Source: Collinsella aerofaciens (GTDB taxonomy: Bacteria; Actinomycetota; Coriobacteriia; Coriobacteriales; Coriobacteriaceae). From it: a DNA stretch of 55,858 nt. The number at the start of each line of letters is the position of its first letter. The stretch's first letter is position 1. A program made the translations under genes and the position numbers. Shown here piece by piece: positions 43,762-50,829 of the stretch. The stretch is taken from positions 1 through 55,858 of the forward strand of contig NZ_WQPL01000012.1 in assembly GCF_018785245.1 (NCBI RefSeq), given 5' to 3'. The notes under the pieces were generated by a model, which searched no databases, had not been told where the DNA came from, and was given only the letters and a program-made list of their open reading frames with translations.

Positions 43762-45663
43762 ATGCGCAAAAATCACGAGGTCAATCTAACCGACGAGGAG
43801 GCTGCCGCTGAGGTCGCCCGCGTCGCGAAGACCTACCCCGTGGTGCGTTTGCTGTCGGCCGATCAGATTAAGAGCGAGCCTAACTGCCTGCTCGCCGGCG
43901 ATCGCTGCCCTTGTCTGCGTCAGTTGAGTCTTGAGGCTTTGGCAGACTCCGATGAGGTGTCGGAGCAACTGCTCAACGATGGTGTTGAGTACCGCGCTCG
44001 CCTACGCCCTCTAAAGGTCGAGGGTGAGCCTCGTGTCTTGCTGATGGTGCGTCCGATCGATGAACAAGAGGCTGCAGAAGAGGACCTTGTCTACACCGAC
44101 GTGCTGACGAGTGTGCGCAATCGCCGATATTACGAGGAAAAGCTCCGTAGCGCCCGCATGAAGGCCGGCGTTGCGGTGATCGACCTTGATGATTTTAGGG
44201 TCTTCAACGATACGTGCGGCCGCCATGCCGGCGACCTTGCGCTCGGTGCCGTGGCGACAGCCATACGCAGCGGTATTCGTTCGACTGACGAACTTGTGCG
44301 CTATGGCTGCGACAAGTTTGTGGCCGTCATGCCCGATATTCCCTCCGATGACTTCGCCCGTCGCCTGCGTCAGGTATCCGATGCCGTTCGTTCCGCGATT
44401 ATTCCGGGCCATGAGCACGTGAGCTTGACGGCATGTGTTGGTGGCGTTCGCATTCATGGCGAGACGGTTGATGAGGGCGTTGGCCGCGCTGTCCAGTTAC
44501 TGAGCCGTGCTAAGGCAAAAGCCGGTACGGTCGTGACCGATGGCGATTTCATCGAGGCCTTCCAAAACGAAAAGCCTTTGGTGCTTATCATCGATGACTC
44601 CGAGATGAACCGAGCCATTCTCAACGAGATGCTCAAGGACGAGTATTGCATCCTCGAGGCTGATAACGGTCGTACGGCGCTCGATATGGTCGACCGCTAT
44701 GGCGATGAGTTGTCGCTCGTGCTACTGGACATTGTCATGCCGGACGTGAGCGGCTTTGAGGTGCTGGCCGATCTGTCGCGCCGATCGGTTGTTGACAAAC
44801 TACCTGTCATCATGATCTCGAGCGAAGATTCCGACGATGTGGTTCTGCGTGCGTACGAGCTGGGCGCCTCGGACTATATCAGCCGCCCGTTTGACGCCCG
44901 TGTCGTGCGCCGTCGTGTAAGCAACACTATCCGTCTGTACGCCAAACAGCGCCGCCTGACGAGCCTGCTGTCCCAGCAGTACAACGAGCGCGTCAAGAAC
45001 AGTCGCATGCTCATCGACATCATGGCCGGTGTCATGGAACTTCGCAATGGCGAGAGCGGCAGGCACGTTACGAATATCGAAAAGCTGACCGAGCTGCTGC
45101 TTGGCTGTCTGGTCCAGCGTAGCGACACCATTTCCCTCGACAACGAGGAACGCTCCACGATTGCCTTGGCTTCGGCGCTGCACGATATCGGCAAGATGGC
45201 GATTGACGATGCGATTCTCAACAAACCCGGACGCCTTACGTCCGAGGAGTTCGAGATTATGAAGACGCATACTACGATTGGCGCCGACATGTTGCTTGAG
45301 CTGGGCCGACATCACGTCGGCAATGCGCTTATGGAATATGCGTACCAGATTGCGCGTTGGCATCACGAGCGCTGGGACGGCAAGGGTTATCCCGATGGCC
45401 TTAAGGGCGACGATATTCCCATTGCCGCACAGGTGGTTTCGGTGGCCGACGTGTACGATGCTCTGACGAGCGTGCGCGTGTACAAGGACGCTATCCCGCA
45501 CAAGGAGGCTATCCAGATGATCTTGGACGGTAAGTGCGGTGAGTTTAACCCGCTGTTGCTCGACTGCCTGCTCGAGGTGCAAGACCGTATTGCCGAGACG
45601 TTGGCACGCCCCGCCGATGTCGTCGCGTTTCCCACGATTTGGTTTGACCAAAGGAGTTTTTAA
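43762..45663 (+). CDS. Degenerate GGDEF - receiver - HD-GYP signalling protein
   Basis: The 633-residue soluble protein has an uncharacterised N-terminal part (about 1-110) and a GGDEF-type domain (about 110-265) whose active site reads GCDKF (near 182), so it is probably catalytically dead. A response-regulator receiver follows (about 273-395), with phospho-acceptor Asp near 322 in LVLLDIVMPDVSGFEVL and Arg in place of the usual Lys in the ISRPF loop. The HD-GYP domain (about 415-610) has intact HDIGK (near 473) and HHERWDGKGYP (near 533). It likely hydrolyses cyclic dinucleotides under phosphorelay control. The HPt gene starts 3 bp after its stop. Confidence 0.87.
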   Translation: MRKNHEVNLTDEEAAAEVARVAKTYPVVRLLSADQIKSEPNCLLAGDRCPCLRQLSLEALADSDEVSEQLLNDGVEYRARLRPLKVEGEPRVLLMVRPIDEQEAAEEDLVYTDVLTSVRNRRYYEEKLRSARMKAGVAVIDLDDFRVFNDTCGRHAGDLALGAVATAIRSGIRSTDELVRYGCDKFVAVMPDIPSDDFARRLRQVSDAVRSAIIPGHEHVSLTACVGGVRIHGETVDEGVGRAVQLLSRAKAKAGTVVTDGDFIEAFQNEKPLVLIIDDSEMNRAILNEMLKDEYCILEADNGRTALDMVDRYGDELSLVLLDIVMPDVSGFEVLADLSRRSVVDKLPVIMISSEDSDDVVLRAYELGASDYISRPFDARVVRRRVSNTIRLYAKQRRLTSLLSQQYNERVKNSRMLIDIMAGVMELRNGESGRHVTNIEKLTELLLGCLVQRSDTISLDNEERSTIALASALHDIGKMAIDDAILNKPGRLTSEEFEIMKTHTTIGADMLLELGRHHVGNALMEYAYQIARWHHERWDGKGYPDGLKGDDIPIAAQVVSVADVYDALTSVRVYKDAIPHKEAIQMILDGKCGEFNPLLLDCLLEVQDRIAETLARPADVVAFPTIWFDQRSF

Positions 45664-45666
45664 TCC

Positions 45667-46023
45667 ATGATTTCCATGCGTGAGGCGTATGAGAAGATTG
45701 GCGCCAATTATGATGACGCGTGCGCTCGGCTGATGGGCGAGGAAATGCTTGCCCGCTTTGCCCTCAAGTTTTTAGATGACGAGAGCATGGACAAGCTGGA
45801 GGCCGCCATGGCGGCAGGAGACGCCGAAGGTGCGTTTATGGCAGCGCACACGCTCAAGGGCGTGAGCCAGAACCTGGGATTCGATAATCTGTACGAGCCG
45901 GCGGTCGTGGTGACCGAGGCGCTGCGCGGCGCCGATGCCGTTGACGACGCTCGCGAGGGAATGCATGCGCTGCAGCAGCAATATGCGGCTACGATGTCGG
46001 CTCTGCGCGAGGCGGGCGAGTAA
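45667..46023 (+). CDS. HPt phosphotransfer protein
   Basis: The 118-residue helical protein contains the phosphotransfer motif AAHTLKGVSQNLG with the phospho-His near residue 61, in the usual H-x-L-K-G form. It begins 3 bp after the receiver/HD-GYP gene with AAAGGAG upstream, so the two are co-translated. It should pass phosphate to or from the receiver domain. No histidine kinase lies nearby, so the donor must be encoded elsewhere. The operon ends in a strong hairpin. Confidence 0.85.
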   Translation: MISMREAYEKIGANYDDACARLMGEEMLARFALKFLDDESMDKLEAAMAAGDAEGAFMAAHTLKGVSQNLGFDNLYEPAVVVTEALRGADAVDDAREGMHALQQQYAATMSALREAGE

Positions 46024-46066
46024 GAGGTTGTGAGCCTTGGGCTGTGTGCCTGCCGCGTATAGGCAA

Positions 46067-46107
46067 AAGGGCGCCCCGCCGGACCATGTGGCCGGCGGGG
46101 CGCCCTT
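46067..46107. terminator. Bidirectional terminator between HPt and the C26 hydrolase gene
   Basis: AAGGGCGCCCCGCCGG pairs with CCGGCGGGGCGCCCTT between two convergent genes. Confidence 0.75.
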
Positions 46108-46128
46108 ATCTGTTATGCGGTTCGCGGG

Positions 46129-46938
46129 CTAGCGGGCCTGTTTAACCTTGGCCGCTGCCTCGACAAACGACTTCCACAGGTTAAAGTCGGTCTCGAGCGT
46201 CTTCCACGTGTACTCGGGGTGCCATTGCACGCCTAGACAGAACGGCTGACCTTCGACCTCGATGCACTCGGGAACGCCGTCGGTTGCCTTGGCGACCAAG
46301 CGCGTGCTTTTACCCAGACGATCGACGCAGCAGTGGTGTGCGGAGTTGGTCTGGATCAGCCTGGCGCCGCCAACCGCGCGGTCGAGCAGCGAGCCCGGCA
46401 CGACCTCGACGGGATGCACGGGGTCGTTGAGCACGTGGGTATGGCGCCACTGCGTGCGGCCCTCGCGCGCACCCAGGCTTGGCACGTCCATGCACAGGGT
46501 GCCGCCGGTAGCGACGTTGAGCAGCTGTGTGCCGCGGCACGTGGTAAAGAGCGGCTTTTTGGCGCGAAGCACTTCGCCGACCAGCTTAAACTCAAAGCTA
46601 TCGCGGATCTCGCAGCAGAGGGTGGGATCGTAGGGTCGATCATCGCCCCAGCGCTTGGGATTGACATCGGGGCCGCCGGGAATGGCGATGCCGTCGGCGA
46701 TATCGACGTAATGACGGATAACCTCAATGTCCTCGGTGATGGACATCTGCAGCGGCAGGCCGCCGGCGGCAAGGATGGCATCGACAAAGACACTTGCGAT
46801 TTCCTCGTTGGGGGAGAGCGTCTCGCTTAAAAACGGCTTTGCATCTTCCCAACGCGGCGCGACGAGGATGAGCGGACGGTCGGCGGGGGCGACGTCGACG
46901 TGCGGGGTATAGGACGAGGAAGTACGGGTTCCGATCAT
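46129..46938 (-). CDS. Class-I glutamine-amidotransferase-like hydrolase (peptidase C26, PuuD type)
   Basis: The 269-residue cytosolic protein has IAIPGGPDVNPKRWG, the nucleophile elbow FTTCRGTQLLNV with catalytic Cys, and LGVQWHPEYTW with His and Glu. This matches gamma-glutamyl-gamma-aminobutyrate hydrolases and related gamma-glutamyl hydrolases. The start at 46938 (MIGTRTSSS) is tentative because the ribosome binding site is weak. It is last in line behind the glutamate/glutamine ABC importer genes (87-bp gap), so it may release glutamate from gamma-glutamyl compounds brought in by that system. Confidence 0.83.
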   Translation of the reverse strand: MIGTRTSSSYTPHVDVAPADRPLILVAPRWEDAKPFLSETLSPNEEIASVFVDAILAAGGLPLQMSITEDIEVIRHYVDIADGIAIPGGPDVNPKRWGDDRPYDPTLCCEIRDSFEFKLVGEVLRAKKPLFTTCRGTQLLNVATGGTLCMDVPSLGAREGRTQWRHTHVLNDPVHPVEVVPGSLLDRAVGGARLIQTNSAHHCCVDRLGKSTRLVAKATDGVPECIEVEGQPFCLGVQWHPEYTWKTLETDFNLWKSFVEAAAKVKQAR

Positions 46939-47025
46939 AGGTGTTGCTTTCGAATCCGGGTGGACATGGCACAGGGGTGCGCGGGGCAAACGCTGGTGAT
47001 GAATTTGCCCCGCGCGGCAATTGGG

Positions 47026-47790
47026 TTAGTGGCCCTTGATGGAGTTGAGGAAGTCCTGGGCGCGCTTGGTCTGGGGGTGGCTGAAGAACTCGTCGGGCGT
47101 GCCGGTTTCCACGATCTGGCCGTCGGCCATAAAGACGACGCGATCGGCCACGCGGCGGGCAAAGTTCATCTCGTGCGTGATGACGATCATCGTCATGCCC
47201 TTCTGGGCCAGACGGACCATGACCTCGAGCACCTCGTTGATCATCTCGGGGTCAAGGGCGCTCGTGGGCTCGTCAAAAAGCATTGCCTTGGGTTGCATGG
47301 CAAGCGAGCGGGCGATGGCCACGCGCTGCTGCTGGCCACCCGAGAGCTGTGCGGGTACCTTATCGGCCTGCTCGGCCACGCCCACGCGGCCCAGCAGGTC
47401 CATGGCGCGCTCACGGGCCTCGTCCTTGGAGACGCCCAGCACGTCGACCGGTCCCAGCATGACGTTCTGCAGTACGGTCATATGTGCGAACAGGTTGAAC
47501 TGCTGAAACACCATGCCCAGTTCGGCGCGCATGCGGGCAAGATCCTTGCCTTCCTGCGGCAGGGGCTCACCCTCGATGAGGATCTCGCCCGAGTCGATGG
47601 TTTCCAGGCGGTTGATGGTGCGGCACATGGTCGACTTGCCCGAGCCCGAGGGTCCGATCACAACGACGACCTCGCCGCGGTCGACCGAGAGATTGATGTC
47701 GTTGAGGACGTGTAGATCGCCATAGTGCTTATCGACGTGCCTGAGCTCAATCAGCGGCTGATTGCCGGTAGAAGAAGTGCTCTGTGCCAT
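47026..47790 (-). CDS. glnQ: Polar amino-acid ABC importer, ATPase
   Basis: The 254-residue ATPase has Walker A GPSGSGKST, Q-loop MVFQQFNLF, signature LSGGQQQR, Walker B AMLFDEPTSALDPE and switch His in VITHEMNFARRVADR, the exact pattern of GlnQ/GluA proteins. It follows two permease genes and a binding-protein gene on the same strand, forming a complete importer. A TAGGAGC site precedes the ATG. The likely cargo is glutamate or glutamine, judged from the family as a whole. Confidence 0.92.
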   Translation of the reverse strand: MAQSTSSTGNQPLIELRHVDKHYGDLHVLNDINLSVDRGEVVVVIGPSGSGKSTMCRTINRLETIDSGEILIEGEPLPQEGKDLARMRAELGMVFQQFNLFAHMTVLQNVMLGPVDVLGVSKDEARERAMDLLGRVGVAEQADKVPAQLSGGQQQRVAIARSLAMQPKAMLFDEPTSALDPEMINEVLEVMVRLAQKGMTMIVITHEMNFARRVADRVVFMADGQIVETGTPDEFFSHPQTKRAQDFLNSIKGH

Positions 47791-47826
47791 GGTGCTCGGC
47801 TCCTAATGACTCGAAATGGTAAAGCG

Positions 47827-48660
47827 TTAGCGGATGATGGTCGCGCCGGTCTTGTGCGAAACATAGACAGCGGCCTTGTTGATCGCGACGTTGATGAGGA
47901 TATAGATGACCGCGATTACCAGGTAGACCGACACGAGAGCGTCGTAGTTGGTAATGAGCACGCGGGCGTTTTGCATGAGGTCGGGGTAGCTCACCACATA
48001 GGCGACGGTGGTGTCCTTGACCACGACCACAAGCTGCGAAATCAACGACGGAATGATAAATCGAATAGCCTGCGGCAATACGATTTTAAAGGTGATTTTA
48101 GCCTTGGAGAGACCGAGCGCCTGGGCGGCTTCGACCTGGCCGCGCGGCACGGCGTTGACGCCGGCGCGGAAGATCTCGGCAAGTACGCCGGCCGCAGCGA
48201 GCGCGACGGGAAGCGTGAGCATCCAAAACGACGGCAGCGCGATCTTGTACTGGGGCAGCACCAAAAAGAAGAAGTAGATGAACAGCAGGCTCGGCACGCC
48301 GCGGAAGAAATCGGTGAGTACGCGGCAGACCAGCTGCAGCGGCTTAATATCGCTCGTGCGGCCGAGCATAAGGGCTAAGCCCAGCACCAGCGCAATGACG
48401 CCGGCGGTGAGTGCGACTTTAACGGTGCCCTCAAAGCCGGCAAGCAGGAACTTCCAGGTGGTGAGGTGCGTAAAGAAATACCAGTAGTGGACCGAAAGCT
48501 GGCCGGTCACATAAAAGCGCTGCAGTACCAGGACGACGAGTGCGGCCACGGTAACGAGCGAAATGGCGGTGCCGATGCGAATCTTGGCGAGCATCTTGGG
48601 GCCGGGAGCCTCGTAGAGCGCATCGCGCATGGTAAGCGCAGGGGAGGAATGCTTGTTCAT
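47827..48660 (-). CDS. Polar amino-acid ABC importer, permease 2
   Basis: The 277-residue permease has about five membrane segments and the EAA-type cytosolic loop EIFRAGVNAVPRGQVEAAQALGLSKAKITFKIVLPQA that contacts the ATPase. It resembles GluD/GlnP. It overlaps the preceding permease by 4 bp (ATGA). The N-terminal 25 residues (MNKHSSPALTMRDALYEAPGPK) are a cytosolic extension common in actinobacterial GluD. Confidence 0.9.
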   Translation of the reverse strand: MNKHSSPALTMRDALYEAPGPKMLAKIRIGTAISLVTVAALVVLVLQRFYVTGQLSVHYWYFFTHLTTWKFLLAGFEGTVKVALTAGVIALVLGLALMLGRTSDIKPLQLVCRVLTDFFRGVPSLLFIYFFFLVLPQYKIALPSFWMLTLPVALAAAGVLAEIFRAGVNAVPRGQVEAAQALGLSKAKITFKIVLPQAIRFIIPSLISQLVVVVKDTTVAYVVSYPDLMQNARVLITNYDALVSVYLVIAVIYILINVAINKAAVYVSHKTGATIIR

Positions 48661-49316
48661 CGGAGGATCCTCACCTTCTTATCGATATAGTTGCCAATGT
48701 GGCTCACCACAAAGGCCGTGCCCAGGTAGCCGAGCGCCGAGATAAAGAACGCGGCGACGCCGCCGAGCGAGCGCGTGTTGATGTAGCTCACCACGCCGGT
48801 GAGCTCCTGCGGCTTAAGCGGCACCTGGCTGCCTAGCGCGGTGGTGAGCATGACGGCGATAAAGAGGTTGGTCATGGGCAGCACGCTCGAGCGCAGCGCC
48901 TGCGGAATCACGATCTTGGCGAGGATGCGGTTAAAGCTCATGCCCAGCGAGCGGGCGGCTTCCACCTGGCCAACGCCGACGGTGTTGATGCCGCTCATAA
49001 AGTTCTCGGAGCCAAAGGCCGAGCCCAAAAGGACCGTGGCGACGATAACGCAGGCGCGGTAGGGCAGGACGACCTTGAGCGGCGGCAGCGCGTAGACGAC
49101 GATGATAAGCAGCGCGATGCCAGGGATGTTACGGAAGACCTGGACATACAGGTCGCCAAAGACGCGCAGCGGCTTGAGCGGCGACACGCGCATCACGGTG
49201 ACGGCGATGGCCAGCACCATGGCGATGACAAACGACTCAAGCGTCATGCCCCAGGTTGCGAGCAGCGCGTCGGTATAGTTCTGGCCATAGAGCGACCAGA
49301 GCTCGGAGAGACTCAT
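48657..49316 (-). CDS. Polar amino-acid ABC importer, permease 1
   Basis: The 219-residue permease has about five helices and the EAA loop NFMSGINTVGVGQVEAARSLGMSFNRILAKIVIPQAL, as in GluC. GGGAGG lies before the ATG. It forms a heterodimeric channel with the next gene product. It lies 138 bp after the binding-protein gene, with a hairpin between. Confidence 0.9.
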   Translation of the reverse strand: MSLSELWSLYGQNYTDALLATWGMTLESFVIAMVLAIAVTVMRVSPLKPLRVFGDLYVQVFRNIPGIALLIIVVYALPPLKVVLPYRACVIVATVLLGSAFGSENFMSGINTVGVGQVEAARSLGMSFNRILAKIVIPQALRSSVLPMTNLFIAVMLTTALGSQVPLKPQELTGVVSYINTRSLGGVAAFFISALGYLGTAFVVSHIGNYIDKKVRILR

Positions 49317-49340
49317 GCGGACCTCCCGCCGATAAGGAAA

Positions 49341-49366
49341 GGGGCTCCCGTGTGTGCGGAAGCCCC
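49341..49366 (-). promoter_or_regulatory. Intercistronic hairpin between binding protein and permease genes
   Basis: GGGGCTCCCG pairs with CGGAAGCCCC (one mismatch), followed on the reverse strand by TTTCCTT. Such partial terminators or stabilisers typically give more binding protein than membrane components. Confidence 0.55.
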
Positions 49367-49454
49367 GACAACTCAGTAAGGAAACAGTTTATCGCAATAA
49401 AGCACATCGTGCGTTTCCGTATGGTTTCGTTGCGGCCGTTACTAGGCTCGCTGT

Positions 49455-50450
49455 TTAGGCGCCGATCTCGGGCAGCTCGGGAACATTGGTGTCGCCCGTA
49501 CGGTCGCCGATGCAGACCTGCCACAGCTCGGTCCAGGTGCCATCGTCCTCGATCTTCTTAAGGAAGTCGTTGACAAAGGCGACGCCGTCGGAATCGAGCG
49601 GCAGGCCGATGCCGTAGGGCTCCTTGCTGCCGAAGGGCTTGCCGGCGATCTTGTACTTGCCGGGCTCGCGGACCAGGGCGCTCTGCTGCATGTTGTTATC
49701 GATGACGTAGGCATCAACGCGACCCTGCTGGAGTGCCTGGCGGGCCTCCTCGTCGGTCTTGAACTCCTGCTGGCTGGCCTTGGGAACGAACTCCTCCAGG
49801 ATGGCGGGGCCGTTGGAGCCGGACTGGACAGCGACGTTCTTGTCGGCCAAGTCGTCGACGCTCTTGATGTCGTCGTTATCGGCGAGCACCAGGATGGCCT
49901 GCTGCGTGTAGTAGTAGGGGCCGGCAAAGGAGACGAGCTTCTTGCGCTCGTCAGTGATGGTGTAGGTGGCAAAGACAGCGTCGACCTGGCCGTTCTGCAG
50001 GACGGACTCGCGTGTGTCCGAGGTAACCTGGGTGATCTCGACCTTGTTCTCGCCCAGAATGTAGTTGGACAGGAGCTGTGCGATACCGGCGTCGAAGCCG
50101 CGGGTCTGACCGTCTTTCTCGTTGAGGAGGGAGAAGAGCGTGGAGGTCTGAACGCCACCGATCTTAAAGACGCCGGCGTCCTTGACGGCCGTGGCCCAGG
50201 TGCTGGCGGCGATGGCGTCGTCATCGGCCTTGGGGCCGTTGTCGACGAGCTTGTCGAATGCCTTGGCATCGAGCGTAGCGGAAACCTCGGTATCCTCGGA
50301 GCCCTTGGAGGAGCCGGCGGCGGAACCCTTGTCGGCCTCGGCGCTGGTGTCGGAGCAGCCGGCAAGACCAAGGCCGGCGACGGTTGCGAAGGTAGCGGCG
50401 ACAAAGCCGCGGCGGTCGAGAACGACCTGCTGGGAGAGGTTCTTGCTCAT
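49455..50450 (-). CDS. Glutamate/glutamine-binding lipoprotein of the ABC importer
   Basis: The 331-residue precursor has a signal with a twin-arginine pair (DRRGFVAAT) and a lipobox LAGC near residue 32, so it is probably exported folded by the Tat route and lipid-anchored. The mature protein has a family 3 solute-binding fold: FKIGGVQTSTLFSL, GFDAGIAQLL, VDAVFATYTITDERK, SFAGPYYYTQQAILV and VAVQSGSNGPAIL. It is the first gene of the operon. The 50-residue Ser/Gly/Glu-rich linker after the lipid Cys is typical. Confidence 0.9.
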   Translation of the reverse strand: MSKNLSQQVVLDRRGFVAATFATVAGLGLAGCSDTSAEADKGSAAGSSKGSEDTEVSATLDAKAFDKLVDNGPKADDDAIAASTWATAVKDAGVFKIGGVQTSTLFSLLNEKDGQTRGFDAGIAQLLSNYILGENKVEITQVTSDTRESVLQNGQVDAVFATYTITDERKKLVSFAGPYYYTQQAILVLADNDDIKSVDDLADKNVAVQSGSNGPAILEEFVPKASQQEFKTDEEARQALQQGRVDAYVIDNNMQQSALVREPGKYKIAGKPFGSKEPYGIGLPLDSDGVAFVNDFLKKIEDDGTWTELWQVCIGDRTGDTNVPELPEIGA

Positions 50451-50493
50451 GGTAGAACACCTTTCTCAATAAAATCCCTAGCGGTTGAGTAGA

Positions 50494-50523
50494 GTTATAC
50501 CCTATCGCGCTCAAATGGGTCAA
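50494..50523 (-). promoter_or_regulatory. Promoter of the amino-acid ABC importer operon
   Basis: Reverse strand -35 TTGACC (50518-50523), 18-bp spacer, -10 TATAAC (50494-50499), about 44 nt before the start codon. Confidence 0.65.
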
Positions 50524-50567
50524 CACGAAATAACTCAGAAACATACTTACCTTATGGGTTATTCTGC

Positions 50568-50618
50568 CTACCAAAAAGGGACAGGTCTATTTTGGCAGGT
50601 TTTATCTGGGCAAACGTC
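50568..50618 (+). repeat. GACAG-loop hairpin repeat, copy 5
   Basis: CTACCAAAAAGGGACAGG...TTTTGGCAGGTTTTATC and TGGGCAAACGTCG, nearly identical to the copy at 1272. Confidence 0.85.
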
Positions 50619-50649
50619 GATTATTACAGCTGAGATAGCGTTTTGAAAA

Positions 50650-50682
50650 CCACCACAAAGGGGACAGGCACCTTTGTGGTGG
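50650..50682 (+). repeat. GACAG-loop hairpin repeat, CCACCACAAAG-stem variant
   Basis: CCACCACAAAG pairs perfectly with CTTTGTGGTGG around GGGACAGGCAC. Confidence 0.8.
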
Positions 50683-50717
50683 ATCTTGCAGATGTGGCGG
50701 CCTGCCTCGCTGTTTTG

Positions 50718-50772
50718 TCTCAATCTGTAACAGTTAGACGGGAATTCAGGCCCTAGATGTTACAGATCGAGA
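50718..50772. repeat. 15-bp inverted repeat with 25-bp loop
   Basis: TCTCAATCTGTAACA (50718-50732) is complementary to TGTTACAGATCGAGA (50758-50772) with one G-T pair. With the promoter, two hairpin repeats and the dxs terminator it fills the 380-bp gap 50451-50829. Confidence 0.55.
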
Positions 50773-50791
50773 TAATTGAGTTGGGAAAATA

Positions 50792-50828
50792 AAAACCTCC
50801 GCAGGGGTGCTTCCCTCGCGGAGGTTTT
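50792..50828 (-). terminator. Terminator of the DXS-like gene
   Basis: AAAACCTCCGC pairs with GCGGAGGTTTT, giving a T-rich tail on the reverse strand just after the stop codon. Confidence 0.85.
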
Positions 50829-50829
50829 C

